In this document: positions 15,884-25,658 of the stretch, one piece after another
Numbering within the stretch: the first letter of the stretch is position 1
Layout: each line of letters begins with the position of its first letter
Source of the DNA: Bdellovibrio sp.
GTDB taxonomy: Bacteria; Bdellovibrionota; Bacteriovoracia; Bacteriovoracales; Bacteriovoracaceae
DNA: 64,000 nucleotides
NCBI GenBank assembly: GCA_016187935.1
Contig: JACPIU010000018.1
Coordinates: forward strand, 59,634 to 123,633
Reading direction: 5' to 3'
Translations under genes and position numbers: made by a program
The notes under the pieces: generated by a model
Seen by the model: the letters and a program-made list of their open reading frames with translations, nothing else
Told to the model about the DNA's origin: nothing
Databases searched by the model: none

Positions 15884-16600
15884 ATGAAGGTCAATGAAGT
15901 AGTTATCATTTTTTTTCTGCTCTTCGCAAGTATGGGTGTTTTCTCACAAGACCGAGCAGATTACCCTGAATTGTTGGTCACTCCACGCGCTTCCGAGCGA
16001 CTGAAGATCGAGAGCGAATCGGAAGGCCGCAAACCTTGGAACTTTCAGTGGGCCATTACGGTTTCCGCCATGACCACTTTGGTGGCCGGTCTCATGCAAG
16101 AGGAAGACCCCTCTAAAGACCCGGAAGGAAATTCCGGTAAGGCCGGGATATTGATCGGTGGTGGCTGGCTTGCGGTCAATGCGTTTATGGTTTACGGTGT
16201 GCGTGGTTATAAATCAGCTTACCAAAAAGTTTCCCCCATGCCCGCCAGCTCGACTCGTGATGCGCTCACACGTGAACGTTTGGCGGAAGAAGAAATTAAT
16301 CGTTTGGGAAGACTCGCCCGCACTATGAAATGGTTATCTTTTGCCACGAATGGCCTGGCTTCAATTCAACTCTTAAGCAATGCCAAGGCCGACACGACTT
16401 CTGAAGTTGTGGACATGCTCGCCATCGGTGCATCCCTATTTCCCTTGCTGTTCACCAGTCACTGGGAAGATGTGGCCCACGAGCAGCAACAATATAAGAA
16501 AAAAATCTTTGGCCCTGTCGCCAGTAGCATGCTTCTGCCTGTCACGGTGGGAGAACGAACAAGACTCGTTCCGGGAATCGGACTTACGGCGTCTTTTTAA
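15884..16600 (+). CDS. Exported or membrane protein of unknown function
   Basis: A 238-residue protein: signal sequence (VVIIFFLLFASMGVFSQ), then two or three hydrophobic spans (about 55-70, 88-104 and 165-185) separated by a basic helical stretch (RDALTRERLAEEEINRLGRLARTMKW). It starts at ATG 15884 after GGGAG. It is divergent from the FecR gene and its last 17 bases overlap the convergent gene at 16584. No family recognised. Confidence 0.65.
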   Translation: MKVNEVVIIFFLLFASMGVFSQDRADYPELLVTPRASERLKIESESEGRKPWNFQWAITVSAMTTLVAGLMQEEDPSKDPEGNSGKAGILIGGGWLAVNAFMVYGVRGYKSAYQKVSPMPASSTRDALTRERLAEEEINRLGRLARTMKWLSFATNGLASIQLLSNAKADTTSEVVDMLAIGASLFPLLFTSHWEDVAHEQQQYKKKIFGPVASSMLLPVTVGERTRLVPGIGLTASF

Positions 16601-17393
16601 CCGATTTAACAGTTCGCGCTGCCATCTTTTGGGCAAAATCTACAGCTTGCATATAAGACAGTCCAAGTCCTGTAGGACTAATGGCAAAGAGATAGGCTTG
16701 AGTGAAGTTTTCCAAAGAATTGGGGCCATAGGAGATGGTCTTGGTACTTTCTTCCAGCGCTTTGAGCGTGGCCAATTTGGGCCCCTTTTCTTGGCCGGAT
16801 AAAAATTCGAACAATTTGATATAGGCCTGAGCAATCGAGTCCTCTTGATCTCTTCCTTGGGGAAGGACTTTTTCGATCAGCGCCAGACATTTTGTGAGGG
16901 GCAGATCGAGCCCTTTTCGAGAGAGACAAAAATCACTTAAGATGGTGAAATCTTCTAAGACTTTGGAAGGGTTTCTTTCACTCAGAAGCGCCAAATTGCG
17001 GGCCAAGCGCAGGGCCTCGCTGGCCGGAAGGTCAAAAAATTTTTCCAAATACACTTTGGCAAAAATTTGGGCGAAATTATCTGCCACTTGATCACTTTGG
17101 CCGCTTAGTTCTTGTGCTGTGGAAATGGCCAAGCTTGAGGGAAGTTCCGCCTGGATGAGCAGATTGGAGGTTTTGATAAAACGCTGGGCCGCGCCTGTAC
17201 AACCTTTCGAAACTATATCGGCCAAATTTCGGGCGCTCTTTTCTTCCAACCCGAGGGATTTCTGTTCTCTCAAATAGTTTAGACTGGTGATATATTCGCG
17301 GGTACTCAGACAATTTCGCTGGGCGGCCTCATCTGCTGCCACCACTAGGCCGATGAAATTCGCAAATAATATGGCCAAGATGATCTGTTTCAT
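16584..17393 (-). CDS. Secreted helical protein of unknown function
   Basis: A 269-residue protein with a signal peptide (MKQIILAILFANFIGLVVAA) and an almost entirely helical mature part rich in Leu, Ala and Glu. Four cysteines (NCLS, KGCTG, FCLS, KCLA) could form disulfides. There is no catalytic motif. Its 3' end overlaps the convergent gene at 15884-16600 by 17 bases. Confidence 0.65.
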   Translation of the reverse strand: MKQIILAILFANFIGLVVAADEAAQRNCLSTREYITSLNYLREQKSLGLEEKSARNLADIVSKGCTGAAQRFIKTSNLLIQAELPSSLAISTAQELSGQSDQVADNFAQIFAKVYLEKFFDLPASEALRLARNLALLSERNPSKVLEDFTILSDFCLSRKGLDLPLTKCLALIEKVLPQGRDQEDSIAQAYIKLFEFLSGQEKGPKLATLKALEESTKTISYGPNSLENFTQAYLFAISPTGLGLSYMQAVDFAQKMAARTVKSVKKTP

Positions 17394-17438
17394 CTCCTAA
17401 CCTCCGTTTTTTTTATACAGAAAGGTTAGAGCATTTTG

Positions 17439-17747
17439 CTAGAGAAAGGCCAATTTGCGCAATCTATTTTCTAGATCGCTGGCCATAGTGCGAATTTCTT
17501 TGGCCTCAGGCCGACCATCATTTGCCAGGCGTAACTCTATTTCTTGTAGCATAGCACGGGCCCGGGACCAATCATCACGGGATAATTCTTTTTCTCGCAG
17601 CCCACGAATGAGTTCATTGGCTTCGTTAATCAACGCATGAAAATCAAGGGCCTTATAAAAGCGCTTCCAAATGGAATTCTCTTTTGAGGCAAGATTTTTT
17701 TCCTTTGCCTCTTTAGTCCATGTTTGAAAATCAACAATATTATCCAT
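17439..17747 (-). CDS. Small helical cytoplasmic protein (102 aa)
   Basis: A 102-residue charged, helical protein (KRFYKALDFHALINEANELI, EIELRLANDGRPEAKEIRTM) with no signal peptide. ATG 17747 is chosen because GAGGAAAAAAGA lies directly upstream. The longer frame to 17831 has no such site. A perfect palindrome at 17878-17901 lies in its upstream region. No family recognised. Confidence 0.65.
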   Translation of the reverse strand: MDNIVDFQTWTKEAKEKNLASKENSIWKRFYKALDFHALINEANELIRGLREKELSRDDWSRARAMLQEIELRLANDGRPEAKEIRTMASDLENRLRKLAFL

Positions 17748-17877
17748 TCTTTTTTCCTCGTTAGCGAAACGCTTGGGCCCAATTTCAGTTTGGGCACAAT
17801 TGAGGAATATCCTGTCAGCTATGAAAAACAAATAGAAATAAATAAGTGAGAAAAAAATATTAACTCAATGCGCAAGA

Positions 17878-17901
17878 AGTTAAGCTTGCTCAAGCTTAAC
17901 T
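17878..17901. promoter_or_regulatory. Perfect 24-base palindrome (possible operator)
   Basis: AGTTAAGCTTG (17878-17888) and CAAGCTTAACT (17891-17901) are perfect reverse complements around a 2-base centre. It lies between two minus-strand genes, 30 bases downstream of the 17932 gene and about 130 bases upstream of the 17747 start. No T run follows on either strand, so a protein-binding site is more likely than a terminator. Confidence 0.4.
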
Positions 17902-17931
17902 AAAGAGTCGTTGGATTATGCCCACCCTTAT

Positions 17932-18138
17932 TTATAAAGTGGCCTGAAATTTCCTTTCACCCTCTTTCACTACTTCTGATAGTTCAGAGATGATTGAATG
18001 AATTTCGTTGGGAACATTGGACGACAGCGATTCTTGTTTAACAGAATTTAGTTTCTGTTTTTGCAAGCGGTAAGCATTCAAGTCGACAACATTCGTTGCG
18101 GTCTCTTTTGCTTTTCCTAGTGTGTGTCCCATATCCAT
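17932..18138 (-). CDS. Small hypothetical protein (68 aa)
   Basis: A 68-residue frame (MDMGHTLGKAKETATNVVDL...). It is hydrophilic, with predicted helices, and ends in a stretch containing ISELSEVVKEGERKF. GGAGATCGGGTT precedes ATG 18138 by about 8 bases, which supports translation. No domain recognised. Transcribed divergently from the regulator at 18352, about 210 bases away. Confidence 0.45.
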   Translation of the reverse strand: MDMGHTLGKAKETATNVVDLNAYRLQKQKLNSVKQESLSSNVPNEIHSIISELSEVVKEGERKFQATL

Positions 18139-18351
18139 AACCCGATCTCCGATTCATGAACGATCAATCAATAACCCTTCTTGTGAAAAGAGCTCAAGGG
18201 GTGGGCGCAGAAAGTCGGACAAAGTCATTTTTTGGCCATTGGCAGGCCTTACCCTGGTGCCAAAATGGTTTTTTGCTTAAAAACGTGAATATTTTACAGA
18301 GCGAAGGACTTCTTATTTTCACTATCTATGGCCATGCTATAGGTATTGTCC

Positions 18352-19158
18352 ATGCAGACTGATTTGGACCGTCCATTAACTGAAAAAGAATTTTTACGCT
18401 GGAGGCTTGCCCGCGACCTTGAGCGTCTGCTTGGAACCTATCGCAATCGTGAGATCGGGCTGCGTCTCTTGGCGGAAAAAACCGGTCTCTCTGAAAAAAC
18501 GCTGAAGCGTATTCAGTGCGAAAGCTCTGATCCTCATGCCAACACTCTGCGGGCCTTCTATCTGCACTTTTTTAAAATGATTCAAATAGAAGAATCCGAA
18601 GCCGCCGATTATCAATTGATCCGTTCCATTGTCGAAAAAGAAACCATGGCCTTTAATTGCAAGAATACTGATGATGATTTGAGTCGCGTGATGGCGGCCG
18701 ATCCCATTTTTCGCCAAGTCTTTTTGTTAAGCCGCACCGGTTTTGTGCTCAGAAGCGAGATTGAAAGATCATTTGGATTATATGGCCTGAAAATTGTTGA
18801 TCTCATGCTTAAGCATGATGTGATTATTGAAGTGGATAAAAATGTCTATAAAGAAGGGCCGGTTACGGTTTGCAAAAATGGCGAGATTATCAAGAAGGTT
18901 ATTTTAGAGTGCATCTCGGATCATTTGGATGCCGAGGCCTTGAATGAAAGAGGCATGAATACCGCCTTCTATGCGGTAGAAGGAATTAGTTCCGCTGCGC
19001 GCGAGCAGCTCTTGTGCAGAATTGATGAAATGAAACAAGAAATTTTTAATATCCTGGCCGACCCCACCGCTAAAGGTGAGGAAAGAATTTTTGTAACCAT
19101 GGCCATGGATACTCTTCATAGTTTGGGACAACAGAATTCCAAGGGGGATCTACAGTGA
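18352..19158 (+). CDS. HTH regulator of TIGR02147-like architecture
   Basis: A 268-residue protein. Residues 10-65 hold a helix-turn-helix (RLLAEKTGLSEKTLKRIQCE). The remainder is a mixed helical domain with FLSRTGFVLRSEIERSFGLYG and a C-terminal DEMKQEIFNILAD helix. The size, the N-terminal HTH and the final long helix match the TIGR02147/DUF4423-like regulators common in predatory and delta-type bacteria. This match is from memory of the pattern, not a search. ATG 18352 is preferred to TTG 18346 on spacing from AGG. Its stop overlaps the GTG start of the next gene by 4 bases, so regulator and secreted protein are translationally coupled. Confidence 0.65.
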   Translation: MQTDLDRPLTEKEFLRWRLARDLERLLGTYRNREIGLRLLAEKTGLSEKTLKRIQCESSDPHANTLRAFYLHFFKMIQIEESEAADYQLIRSIVEKETMAFNCKNTDDDLSRVMAADPIFRQVFLLSRTGFVLRSEIERSFGLYGLKIVDLMLKHDVIIEVDKNVYKEGPVTVCKNGEIIKKVILECISDHLDAEALNERGMNTAFYAVEGISSAAREQLLCRIDEMKQEIFNILADPTAKGEERIFVTMAMDTLHSLGQQNSKGDLQ

Positions 19159-19733
19159 AATCTAATCATCCTATTTTCAGTCTTCTCCTGTGCCTGTTCT
19201 TGCTTGGAACGAGTGTTGCGCCTCAGATGGCCTATGCTGAAACCAGAAACGCTGAAGGGAGACCTCGCATCGCCACTTATATTGAATTGAAGGTCACCAT
19301 TGGCACAGTTCAAAAATTAATCTATTTGGAGGCCTTGTCCTTGATGGGTGATGTGGGCGAGGGGGGTGGGGGCATTCGCAAGTGGGAACGTGAGTTTCAA
19401 TCCAGCTATCAGCGCCGTCTCAAATCCAATGCTTCTTCAACCAATGTTCAGGCACATGAAGGACGCCAATTCACCTTTTCCCGCAGGCGCATGCCGGTAG
19501 GAGAGTTTGGTCGTTTCGAAATAAAAACTGTTGTTGAGTTTCGCACCAAAAGTCATGGCGCCATTACTGTGAACAATGTCTACAACTATAATTTAAAAGA
19601 ACTCAGTAGCGATTCCCCGGCCAATAGACCAGATATCATGTCGGATTTGATTTCGCTTGAAACCCTCGAGGGGATTGTCATCCCCTCGGAGGAAATTACC
19701 GATGTGACGGTAGTTTTCAAGAACAGACCTTAA
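19155..19733 (+). CDS. Secreted protein co-translated with the upstream regulator
   Basis: A 192-residue protein with a signal peptide (FSLLLCLFLLGTSVAPQMAYA). The mature part has beta-prone segments (YIELKVTIGTVQKLIYLEAL, RFEIKTVVEFRTK) and a GEGGGGI loop. The start is GTG 19155 inside the GTGA overlap with the regulator, with the AGGGGGATC site in the regulator's last codons. The pairing of an HTH/DUF4423-like regulator with a short exported protein recurs in this kind of genome. No function assigned. Confidence 0.7.
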   Translation: MKSNHPIFSLLLCLFLLGTSVAPQMAYAETRNAEGRPRIATYIELKVTIGTVQKLIYLEALSLMGDVGEGGGGIRKWEREFQSSYQRRLKSNASSTNVQAHEGRQFTFSRRRMPVGEFGRFEIKTVVEFRTKSHGAITVNNVYNYNLKELSSDSPANRPDIMSDLISLETLEGIVIPSEEITDVTVVFKNRP

Positions 19734-19762
19734 TCCGAACTCATTAGGTTAATGACTGAAGG

Positions 19763-20374
19763 TTATTTTCCGTGTTTGCTAAACCAAGTTTGTGAGCCTT
19801 TGGGGTCGGGTTTCATCGTATCTTTGCCTTTGGCCCAACCAACCGGACAAACCTCTCCATATTTTTGAGTGTACTGGAAGGCCTCGACCAAGCGCAGAGT
19901 TTCGTCGACATTGCGGCCGACGCTTAAATTGTTGATCGTGCAATGCTGAATAATATCGTTATCGTCAATAATGAAAAGCCCACGCAACGCCATGCCATCA
20001 TCCAGAAGCACGCCAAAATCTGCCGCCATTTTCTTGGAAACATCGGCCAAAAGTGGAATTTTCAGTTCTCCAATACCACCTTGGGCGCGGGGAATTTTGC
20101 TCCAGGCAAGGTGAGAAAATTTAGAATCAACCGAGCAGCCTAAGACTTCGCAGTTCAATTCTTTAAATCGGGCACTGGCCTCATTGAAGGCCACAATTTC
20201 TGTCGGACAAACGAAGGTAAAATCCAGAGGATAGAAGAACAGCACTTTCCATTTTCCTCTGAAGTCCAGTGACGAAAGGATTTTGAATTCAGTGCCGATT
20301 AAGGCATCCGCTTTCCATTCCGGTGCCTTATTACCAACTAAGCGAATGGGGGTTGTTCTCTGTTCAGTCGTCAT
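19763..20374 (-). CDS. Typical 2-Cys peroxiredoxin (AhpC/TSA family)
   Basis: A 203-residue cytoplasmic enzyme that reduces hydrogen peroxide and organic hydroperoxides. The peroxidatic C56 lies in DFTFVCPTEI and the resolving C176 in GEVCPVGW, the spacing expected for the 2-Cys Prx1/AhpC class. The C-terminal tail is long (GSQTWFSKHGK). There is no adjacent AhpF, so the reductant is unknown. Two short inverted repeats upstream at 20390-20432 could be operator sites for a peroxide-responsive regulator. Confidence 0.93.
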   Translation of the reverse strand: MTTEQRTTPIRLVGNKAPEWKADALIGTEFKILSSLDFRGKWKVLFFYPLDFTFVCPTEIVAFNEASARFKELNCEVLGCSVDSKFSHLAWSKIPRAQGGIGELKIPLLADVSKKMAADFGVLLDDGMALRGLFIIDDNDIIQHCTINNLSVGRNVDETLRLVEAFQYTQKYGEVCPVGWAKGKDTMKPDPKGSQTWFSKHGK

Positions 20375-20389
20375 GAGTGCTCCTTAAAA

Positions 20390-20432
20390 TTAATAGTGTT
20401 ATTAAGACTAAATAGGTCAGTTTTTCACCTAT
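20390..20432 (-). promoter_or_regulatory. Two inverted repeats upstream of the peroxiredoxin gene
   Basis: TTAATA-gtgt-TATTAA (20390-20405) and ATAGGT-N9-ACCTAT (20412-20432) lie 16-58 bases upstream of the peroxiredoxin start. Such dyads are common as repressor or activator sites. No regulator can be named from the sequence. Confidence 0.3.
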
Positions 20433-20491
20433 ATTGCTTTGACTGTAGGGGAAGAAAAAAAAACGATCCAGATTATTAGCGTGGAGGACGC

Positions 20492-21112
20492 ATGTTTGAT
20501 CCAAAAGCGTATATTCCAAATCCTATCGTGATTGAGCAAACGGCGAGAGGAGAGCGACAATACGATATTTATTCTAGACTTTTGTTAGACCGCATCGTTT
20601 TTCTCGGAACTGAGGTGAATGATACCGTGGCAAACCTGATTGTTGCTCAGATGTTGTTCTTGGAACAATCTGATGCGGAGGCCCCGATTCATTTTTACAT
20701 CAATAGTCCCGGTGGCTCTGTGTATGCCGGTCTGGGAATTTACGATATCATGCAACACATTTCCTGCCCAGTGCATACGTACTGTGTTGGTTTGGCGGCC
20801 TCCATGGGAAGTTTACTTTTGACCGCCGGCCATATCGGACAACGACATGCTCTCCCGCACAGTCGCATCATGATTCATCAACCTTTAGGTGGAGCGCGAG
20901 GTCAATGCTCCGATATTCAAATTCAGGCGAGAGAAATTCAAAACTTGAAAGATCAGCTCAATCAGATTTACATTAAGCACTCTGGCAAAGGTATTACAAA
21001 AGATAAGATTGAAGCAGCTACCGATCGTGATAATTATCTCACGCCGATGGAGGCCATTGAGTTAGGTCTGATAGATCACGTCATCGAAGGTAAAAAGAAA
21101 AATATTAAATAG
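20492..21112 (+). CDS. clpP: ATP-dependent Clp protease proteolytic subunit
   Basis: A 206-residue serine peptidase of the ClpP family. The catalytic triad is readable as S104 ([11 protein letters not shown]), H129 ([11 protein letters not shown]) and D180 (TDRDNY). The oxyanion region [10 protein letters not shown] is at 71-80. GGAGG precedes ATG 20492. It is followed 51 bases later by clpX, and a lon gene comes next on the same strand, so the window carries a compact ATP-dependent protease cluster. No trigger-factor gene precedes it, unlike the enterobacterial arrangement. Confidence 0.97.
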   Translation: MFDPKAYIPNPIVIEQTARGERQYDIYSRLLLDRIVFLGTEVNDTVANLIVAQMLFLEQSDAEAPIHFYINSPGGSVYAGLGIYDIMQHISCPVHTYCVGLAASMGSLLLTAGHIGQRHALPHSRIMIHQPLGGARGQCSDIQIQAREIQNLKDQLNQIYIKHSGKGITKDKIEAATDRDNYLTPMEAIELGLIDHVIEGKKKNIK

Positions 21113-21163
21113 AGATTAGCAAAAGAGTTTACACAAAGAGTTTACAAAGATTAGGGGAATGCC

Positions 21164-22462
21164 ATGACTCGAGATAAAAGCAGTTTTTCGACTCTTAATT
21201 GCAACTTCTGCGGTAAAAGTCAGAAGGAAGTAAAGAAATTGATCGCTGGTCCCGGTTGTTATATCTGTGATGAATGTATTGAATTATGCAATGACATCAT
21301 CTATGAAGATTCGGTTAAGACCAGTACCAAAGCAGCATTAGATCGAGTGCCCCGACCAAGTGAAATTAAAAATCATTTGGATAGCTATGTGATCGGCCAG
21401 GAGCGCGCCAAGAAAATCATTTCTGTCGCTGTTCACAATCACTACAAGCGGATTGCCCACAAGCCCAGAAAAGAGGATGAGGTGGAATTGCAAAAGTCAA
21501 ATATCTTGTTGGCCGGACCGACCGGCTCAGGCAAGACGTTGATCGCCCAATCCCTCGCCAAATTTTTGAATGTGCCTTTTGCCGTGGCCGATGCCACCAC
21601 CTTGACCGAGGCCGGTTATGTAGGTGAGGACGTGGAAAACGTTATTCTTACACTGCTGCAAAATTGTGATTTCGATGTCGAGAGGGCGGAGCGCGGAATC
21701 GTTTATATTGACGAGATTGATAAGATCGCGCGCAAAGGCGAAAATCCCTCCATCACTCGTGATGTTTCGGGTGAAGGTGTGCAACAGGCGTTGCTCAAAT
21801 TGATCGAAGGAACCACCGCCAATGTCCCACCCAAAGGCGGGCGCAAACATCCGCAACAAGAATTTATTCAAGTCAGGACCGGCAATATTTTGTTCATCTG
21901 TGCCGGGGCCTTTGTCGGTTTGGAGAAGGTCATTGAGAAACGACTCACTAAGCGGCCCATGGGCCTGACTGCCGAGAGTTCTGCCAAGGAAAAAAATCAA
22001 TTTGAAAAAATGGGGGCCATTGAGGCCGAAGACTTGATCAAATTTGGTCTGATTCCCGAATTCATCGGACGTTTGCCTGTCACCGCTATGCTGGATGAGT
22101 TGGACTTGTCAGCGCTCAAGCGCATTTTGGTTGAACCGAAAAATGCCATCACCAAACAGTATTGCAAACTTTTTGAAATGGATGGAATCGAACTCGAATT
22201 TGAAGCGGCCGCCCTAGATGAAGTGGCCAAAATTGCCGTGAGCAGAAAGACTGGCGCTCGTGGACTCCGCGCCATTTTAGAGCAATCAATGCTGGATATT
22301 ATGTATGATATTCCCAGTAATGAGCGTGTGGCGCGCGTGTTGGTAACTCTTGATACCATTCTCGGAAAGGCCTCTCCGGTGATTGTCGAAGGAGAGCGAA
22401 AATTGGTGCAAAGTCAGGCCCTAGACTCACGGGCAAAAAAGGCCATTGAAAGCGCGTCATAA
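21164..22462 (+). CDS. clpX: ATP-dependent Clp protease ATPase subunit ClpX
   Basis: A 432-residue AAA+ unfoldase. The N-terminal zinc-binding domain has C13, C16, C35 and C38 (NCNFCG and CYICDECI). Walker A GPTGSGKT is at 118-125, Walker B is VYIDEIDKI, and the GYVGEDVE and IEFIGR-type (PEFIGRLP) motifs match ClpX. It delivers tagged substrates to ClpP, encoded just upstream. The interval between clpP and clpX holds a direct repeat (AGAGTTTACA twice) but no terminator, so the two are probably one transcript. Confidence 0.97.
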   Translation: MTRDKSSFSTLNCNFCGKSQKEVKKLIAGPGCYICDECIELCNDIIYEDSVKTSTKAALDRVPRPSEIKNHLDSYVIGQERAKKIISVAVHNHYKRIAHKPRKEDEVELQKSNILLAGPTGSGKTLIAQSLAKFLNVPFAVADATTLTEAGYVGEDVENVILTLLQNCDFDVERAERGIVYIDEIDKIARKGENPSITRDVSGEGVQQALLKLIEGTTANVPPKGGRKHPQQEFIQVRTGNILFICAGAFVGLEKVIEKRLTKRPMGLTAESSAKEKNQFEKMGAIEAEDLIKFGLIPEFIGRLPVTAMLDELDLSALKRILVEPKNAITKQYCKLFEMDGIELEFEAAALDEVAKIAVSRKTGARGLRAILEQSMLDIMYDIPSNERVARVLVTLDTILGKASPVIVEGERKLVQSQALDSRAKKAIESAS

Positions 22463-22753
22463 ATCTAAAAAAAACTAACTTTCTAAGCGCTGTTTATTTA
22501 TAAAAACAGGCGTTTAAGCGTTCTTGTGATAAACCTAGATATACTTTAAAAAACAGCCAGTTAAGGATCATTTTGGCCATTCAAGACCTTGTGATTTGTT
22601 CGTCCTTTTCATCGTTTAGGATGTTTTTTTCCCAGACATTTTTTTTGACCCAAATTTTAAATTAGGTGAAAATCAAATTAACCTCAACATTGAAGTGGCC
22701 CACGGATGGGTCGATGTGAGTTGGGGCCAACCGTTCTTAGTGCAGGAGGTACT

Positions 22754-25168
22754 ATGTCGGAGGGCAAGTCGGATAAGGCCAAGAAGTTTCCCTTACTACC
22801 TTTGCGGGATGTGATTATCTTCCCTCACATGGTGGTACCCCTGTTCGTGGGGCGCGAAAAATCAATCGCGGCACTTGAAGAAGCAGCAAAAAACGATAAT
22901 GAACTCTTTCTCGTTACCCAAAAGGATGCCAGTGTTTTAAATCCTGATCGTGACGATATCTATGATATCGGTACGGTGGTCAACATCATCCAGATGCTGC
23001 GGCTTCCTGACAATACGGTGAAAGTTTTGATTGAAGGCAAGTATCGCGCACGGATCAAAAACTTTACTGCTGCACCCGCAGGATATTGGGTGGAAGTGGA
23101 TAAATGTCAGAGTAAAGAAGGTGATCCCGTTCAGCTTGAGGCGGTTATCCGTTCGATTAAAAATATCTTTGAACAATACGTGAAGCTCAATAAGCGTATT
23201 CCACCGGAACTCTTGATGAGTATCTCGTCGATTACCGATCCTTCGCGCTTGGCCGATATTATCGTGGCCCATCTCTCCATGAAGATTCATGAGAAACAGG
23301 AAATTCTTGAGGCCATCGAAATCGACAAACGCCTGCAACTTCTTTTGGAGAAAATGCAAGGGGAGATCGAAATCATCAATGTGGAACGGCGTATCCGCAC
23401 TCGCGTGAAGACTCAGATGGAGCGCTCACAGAAAGAATACTATTTAAACGAACAAATGAATGCCATCCAGCGTGAGCTGGGACAGAAAGATGATGGGAAA
23501 ACCGAGCTGCAAGAGTTGGAAGATCGACTTGAGGCCAAGAAAATGCCGGAAGAAGCGCGTGAACGAACGCGCAAAGAAATTCGCAAGTTAAAGAGTATGT
23601 CACCCATGTCGGCCGAGGCCACAGTGGTGCGCAACTATGTGGATTGGATGCTGGCGTTACCATGGTTTGAGTACACCGTCGATGACAACTCCCTGAACCA
23701 TGCCAAAGATATTTTGGAAGAGCAACACTATGGCCTAAAAGATGTCAAAGAGCGCATGTTGGAATATCTGGCGGTGCGCACTCTGGTCAAGGAAGAAGGC
23801 AAGGGAACCATTCTATGCCTTGCCGGCCCTCCAGGTGTTGGTAAGACTTCCGTCGCTCATTCGTTGGCAGAGAGTTTGGGTCGTAAATTCGTGCGCATCT
23901 CCTTGGGTGGAGTCAGAGATGAATCCGAGATTCGTGGACACCGCCGGACTTATGTCGGTGCCATGCCGGGAAAAATTATCGCCGCTCTAAAGAAAGCAGG
24001 CACCAGTAATCCCGTCATTCTCTTCGACGAAATAGACAAGATGTCCAGCGACTTTAGAGGTGATCCTGCCAGCGCCATGCTGGAGGTTTTGGACCCGGAA
24101 CAAAACAAATGTTTCAGCGATCACTATATTGAGCTTGAGTATGACCTCTCCAAGGTCATGTTTATCATGACCGCCAACGACTTGAGCAATGTGCCCGCGC
24201 CACTTCGCGACCGGATGGAAATTATCAAGGTTCCAGGCTATACGCCCAATGAAAAATTGCAAATCGGAAAAGGCTATTTGGTCAAGAAAGCGGTGAAGAA
24301 CAACGGTCTTCACGATTATGAGCTGAACATTTCCGACGTGACTCTGATGCATGTCATTCGTGATTATACCAAAGAGTCGGGAGTGCGCGAGTTGGAGCGT
24401 TTGCTGAACACCATCGCACGAAAAATTGCCACCGAGATTGTGACCGAAAATATCGCCAAAGGTGAAAAGTTTATCGTGGCCCCCAAACATCTGAAAAAAT
24501 ATTTGGGCCCCCAGAAATTCGATCGCACCGATGTTGAGCGCGACCCGCAAGTCGGCCTGGTCAACGGCTTGGCCTGGACCGCGGTGGGCGGCGAACTGTT
24601 AAACATCGAAGTGGTCACGGTCCCCGGCAACGGCAAGATCCAGATCACCGGCAAACTGGGCGAGGTCATGCAGGAATCCGCCAAAGCGGCCCTGTCCTAT
24701 GTCCGATCGATCTCAGGACGTTTGGGCATTGACCCAACTTGGTATGATAAAAACGACATCCACATCCATGTACCCGAGGGGGCTACTCCTAAAGATGGGC
24801 CATCGGCCGGTGTCACTATGGTGACCGCTCTGGCTTCGGCCGTCACCGGTATCAAGGTTTTCCAAGATGTGGCGATGACCGGCGAGGTAACCATTAGAGG
24901 ACGAGTGCTTCCGATCGGCGGCCTGAAAGAGAAAATGCTGGCGGCCAAGCAGGCAGGCATTAAAACGGTCATCATTCCATCCAAAAACGAAAAGGACTTA
25001 AGCGAAATTCCCAACGACATCAAGGTGGGTCTCAAGATCGTCCCATGCGAGATGGTGGAAGAAGTCTTACGTCACGCCTTAAACTTAAGCCAGCCAGATT
25101 CATTCATGAAAGTGGTCGGCCTCAAAGTGGTCGGGCCCGAAGATACTTCGCTTGAGGTTGCGAACTAA
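22754..25168 (+). CDS. lon: Lon protease
   Basis: An 804-residue ATP-dependent serine protease: N-terminal LON domain (PLRDVIIFPHMVVPLFVGR), central coiled region, AAA+ domain with Walker A GPPGVGKT from residue 358, and C-terminal protease domain with catalytic S684 in PKDGPSAGVTM and the partner Lys in a later GGLKEKMLAA segment. The ATG at 22754 is chosen because AGGAGG is 5 bases upstream. The frame extends to 22706 without a site. The 291-base gap after clpX suggests an independent promoter. A hairpin terminator follows at 25197-25218. Confidence 0.96.
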   Translation: MSEGKSDKAKKFPLLPLRDVIIFPHMVVPLFVGREKSIAALEEAAKNDNELFLVTQKDASVLNPDRDDIYDIGTVVNIIQMLRLPDNTVKVLIEGKYRARIKNFTAAPAGYWVEVDKCQSKEGDPVQLEAVIRSIKNIFEQYVKLNKRIPPELLMSISSITDPSRLADIIVAHLSMKIHEKQEILEAIEIDKRLQLLLEKMQGEIEIINVERRIRTRVKTQMERSQKEYYLNEQMNAIQRELGQKDDGKTELQELEDRLEAKKMPEEARERTRKEIRKLKSMSPMSAEATVVRNYVDWMLALPWFEYTVDDNSLNHAKDILEEQHYGLKDVKERMLEYLAVRTLVKEEGKGTILCLAGPPGVGKTSVAHSLAESLGRKFVRISLGGVRDESEIRGHRRTYVGAMPGKIIAALKKAGTSNPVILFDEIDKMSSDFRGDPASAMLEVLDPEQNKCFSDHYIELEYDLSKVMFIMTANDLSNVPAPLRDRMEIIKVPGYTPNEKLQIGKGYLVKKAVKNNGLHDYELNISDVTLMHVIRDYTKESGVRELERLLNTIARKIATEIVTENIAKGEKFIVAPKHLKKYLGPQKFDRTDVERDPQVGLVNGLAWTAVGGELLNIEVVTVPGNGKIQITGKLGEVMQESAKAALSYVRSISGRLGIDPTWYDKNDIHIHVPEGATPKDGPSAGVTMVTALASAVTGIKVFQDVAMTGEVTIRGRVLPIGGLKEKMLAAKQAGIKTVIIPSKNEKDLSEIPNDIKVGLKIVPCEMVEEVLRHALNLSQPDSFMKVVGLKVVGPEDTSLEVAN

Positions 25169-25196
25169 TTAGGTCAATACACCGTAATCGTAAAAC

Positions 25197-25218
25197 GAGG
25201 CCTCCGCACGGGGGCCTC
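25197..25218 (+). terminator. Hairpin after lon
   Basis: GAGGCC (25197-25202) pairs with GGCCTC (25213-25218), extended inward by a G-T pair and two G-C pairs around a GCAC tetraloop. An AT-rich tract (ATTAATTT) follows. The tail is short of T residues, so termination may be partial. Confidence 0.6.
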
Positions 25219-25388
25219 ATTAATTTAGGGCGGGGTCAGCGTCTGAATTTCATCGATATTGCACGCCAAGGCCAAAACCAGAGCGATAAAACCGACCGCT
25301 CCTGAGACAATTATCACCCTGATCAACCACAATTCTTGACAAAACCAAGGCCCTTCAGTAGTCTGCTCGTCAAAACCCGAACATTATT

Positions 25389-25464
25389 GGGCGTTTAGCT
25401 CAGCTGGGAGAGCGCCACCCTTACAAGGTGGATGTCACATGTTCGATCCATGTAACGCCCACCA
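25389..25464 (+). tRNA. tRNA-Val (anticodon TAC)
   Basis: A full 76-base cloverleaf. Acceptor stem GGGCGTT pairs with AACGCCC, the D-arm is GCTC-AGCTGGGA-GAGC, the anticodon stem CCACC/GGTGG encloses CTTACAA (anticodon TAC, reading GTA and other Val codons), and the T-arm is CATG-TTCGATC-CATG with the usual TTCGATC loop. CCA is encoded. A strong terminator follows at once. It marks the left edge of the accessory region, consistent with tRNA genes serving as integration sites. Confidence 0.96.
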
Positions 25465-25470
25465 ATAATA

Positions 25471-25503
25471 AAAAAAGACCACCCTACCGGGTGGTTTTTT
25501 TTT
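25471..25503 (+). terminator. Terminator of the tRNA-Val transcript
   Basis: ACCACCC (25478-25484) pairs with GGGTGGT (25489-25495) around a TACC tetraloop. It is flanked by A residues on the left and a run of T residues on the right, so it can act in both directions. Confidence 0.88.
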
Positions 25504-25658
25504 ATTATTTGGTCGGCCAAAACATGGATCGAAGCGAGGAAGCGACCTCGACGGAGTTGCCCAAAGGCAAGTCCGTCGTGGGCAGGCAGGCAGGATGCCT
25601 GACTGAGCGCCCGAGGGGAGGCCACGCAGGAAGGGAGCGTGAAGCGACCGACCGTAGG

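Noticed and set aside
22480..22515. Terminator after clpX
   Set aside because: GCGCTGTTT...AAAACAGGCG pairs only with a bulge and is not followed by a T run.
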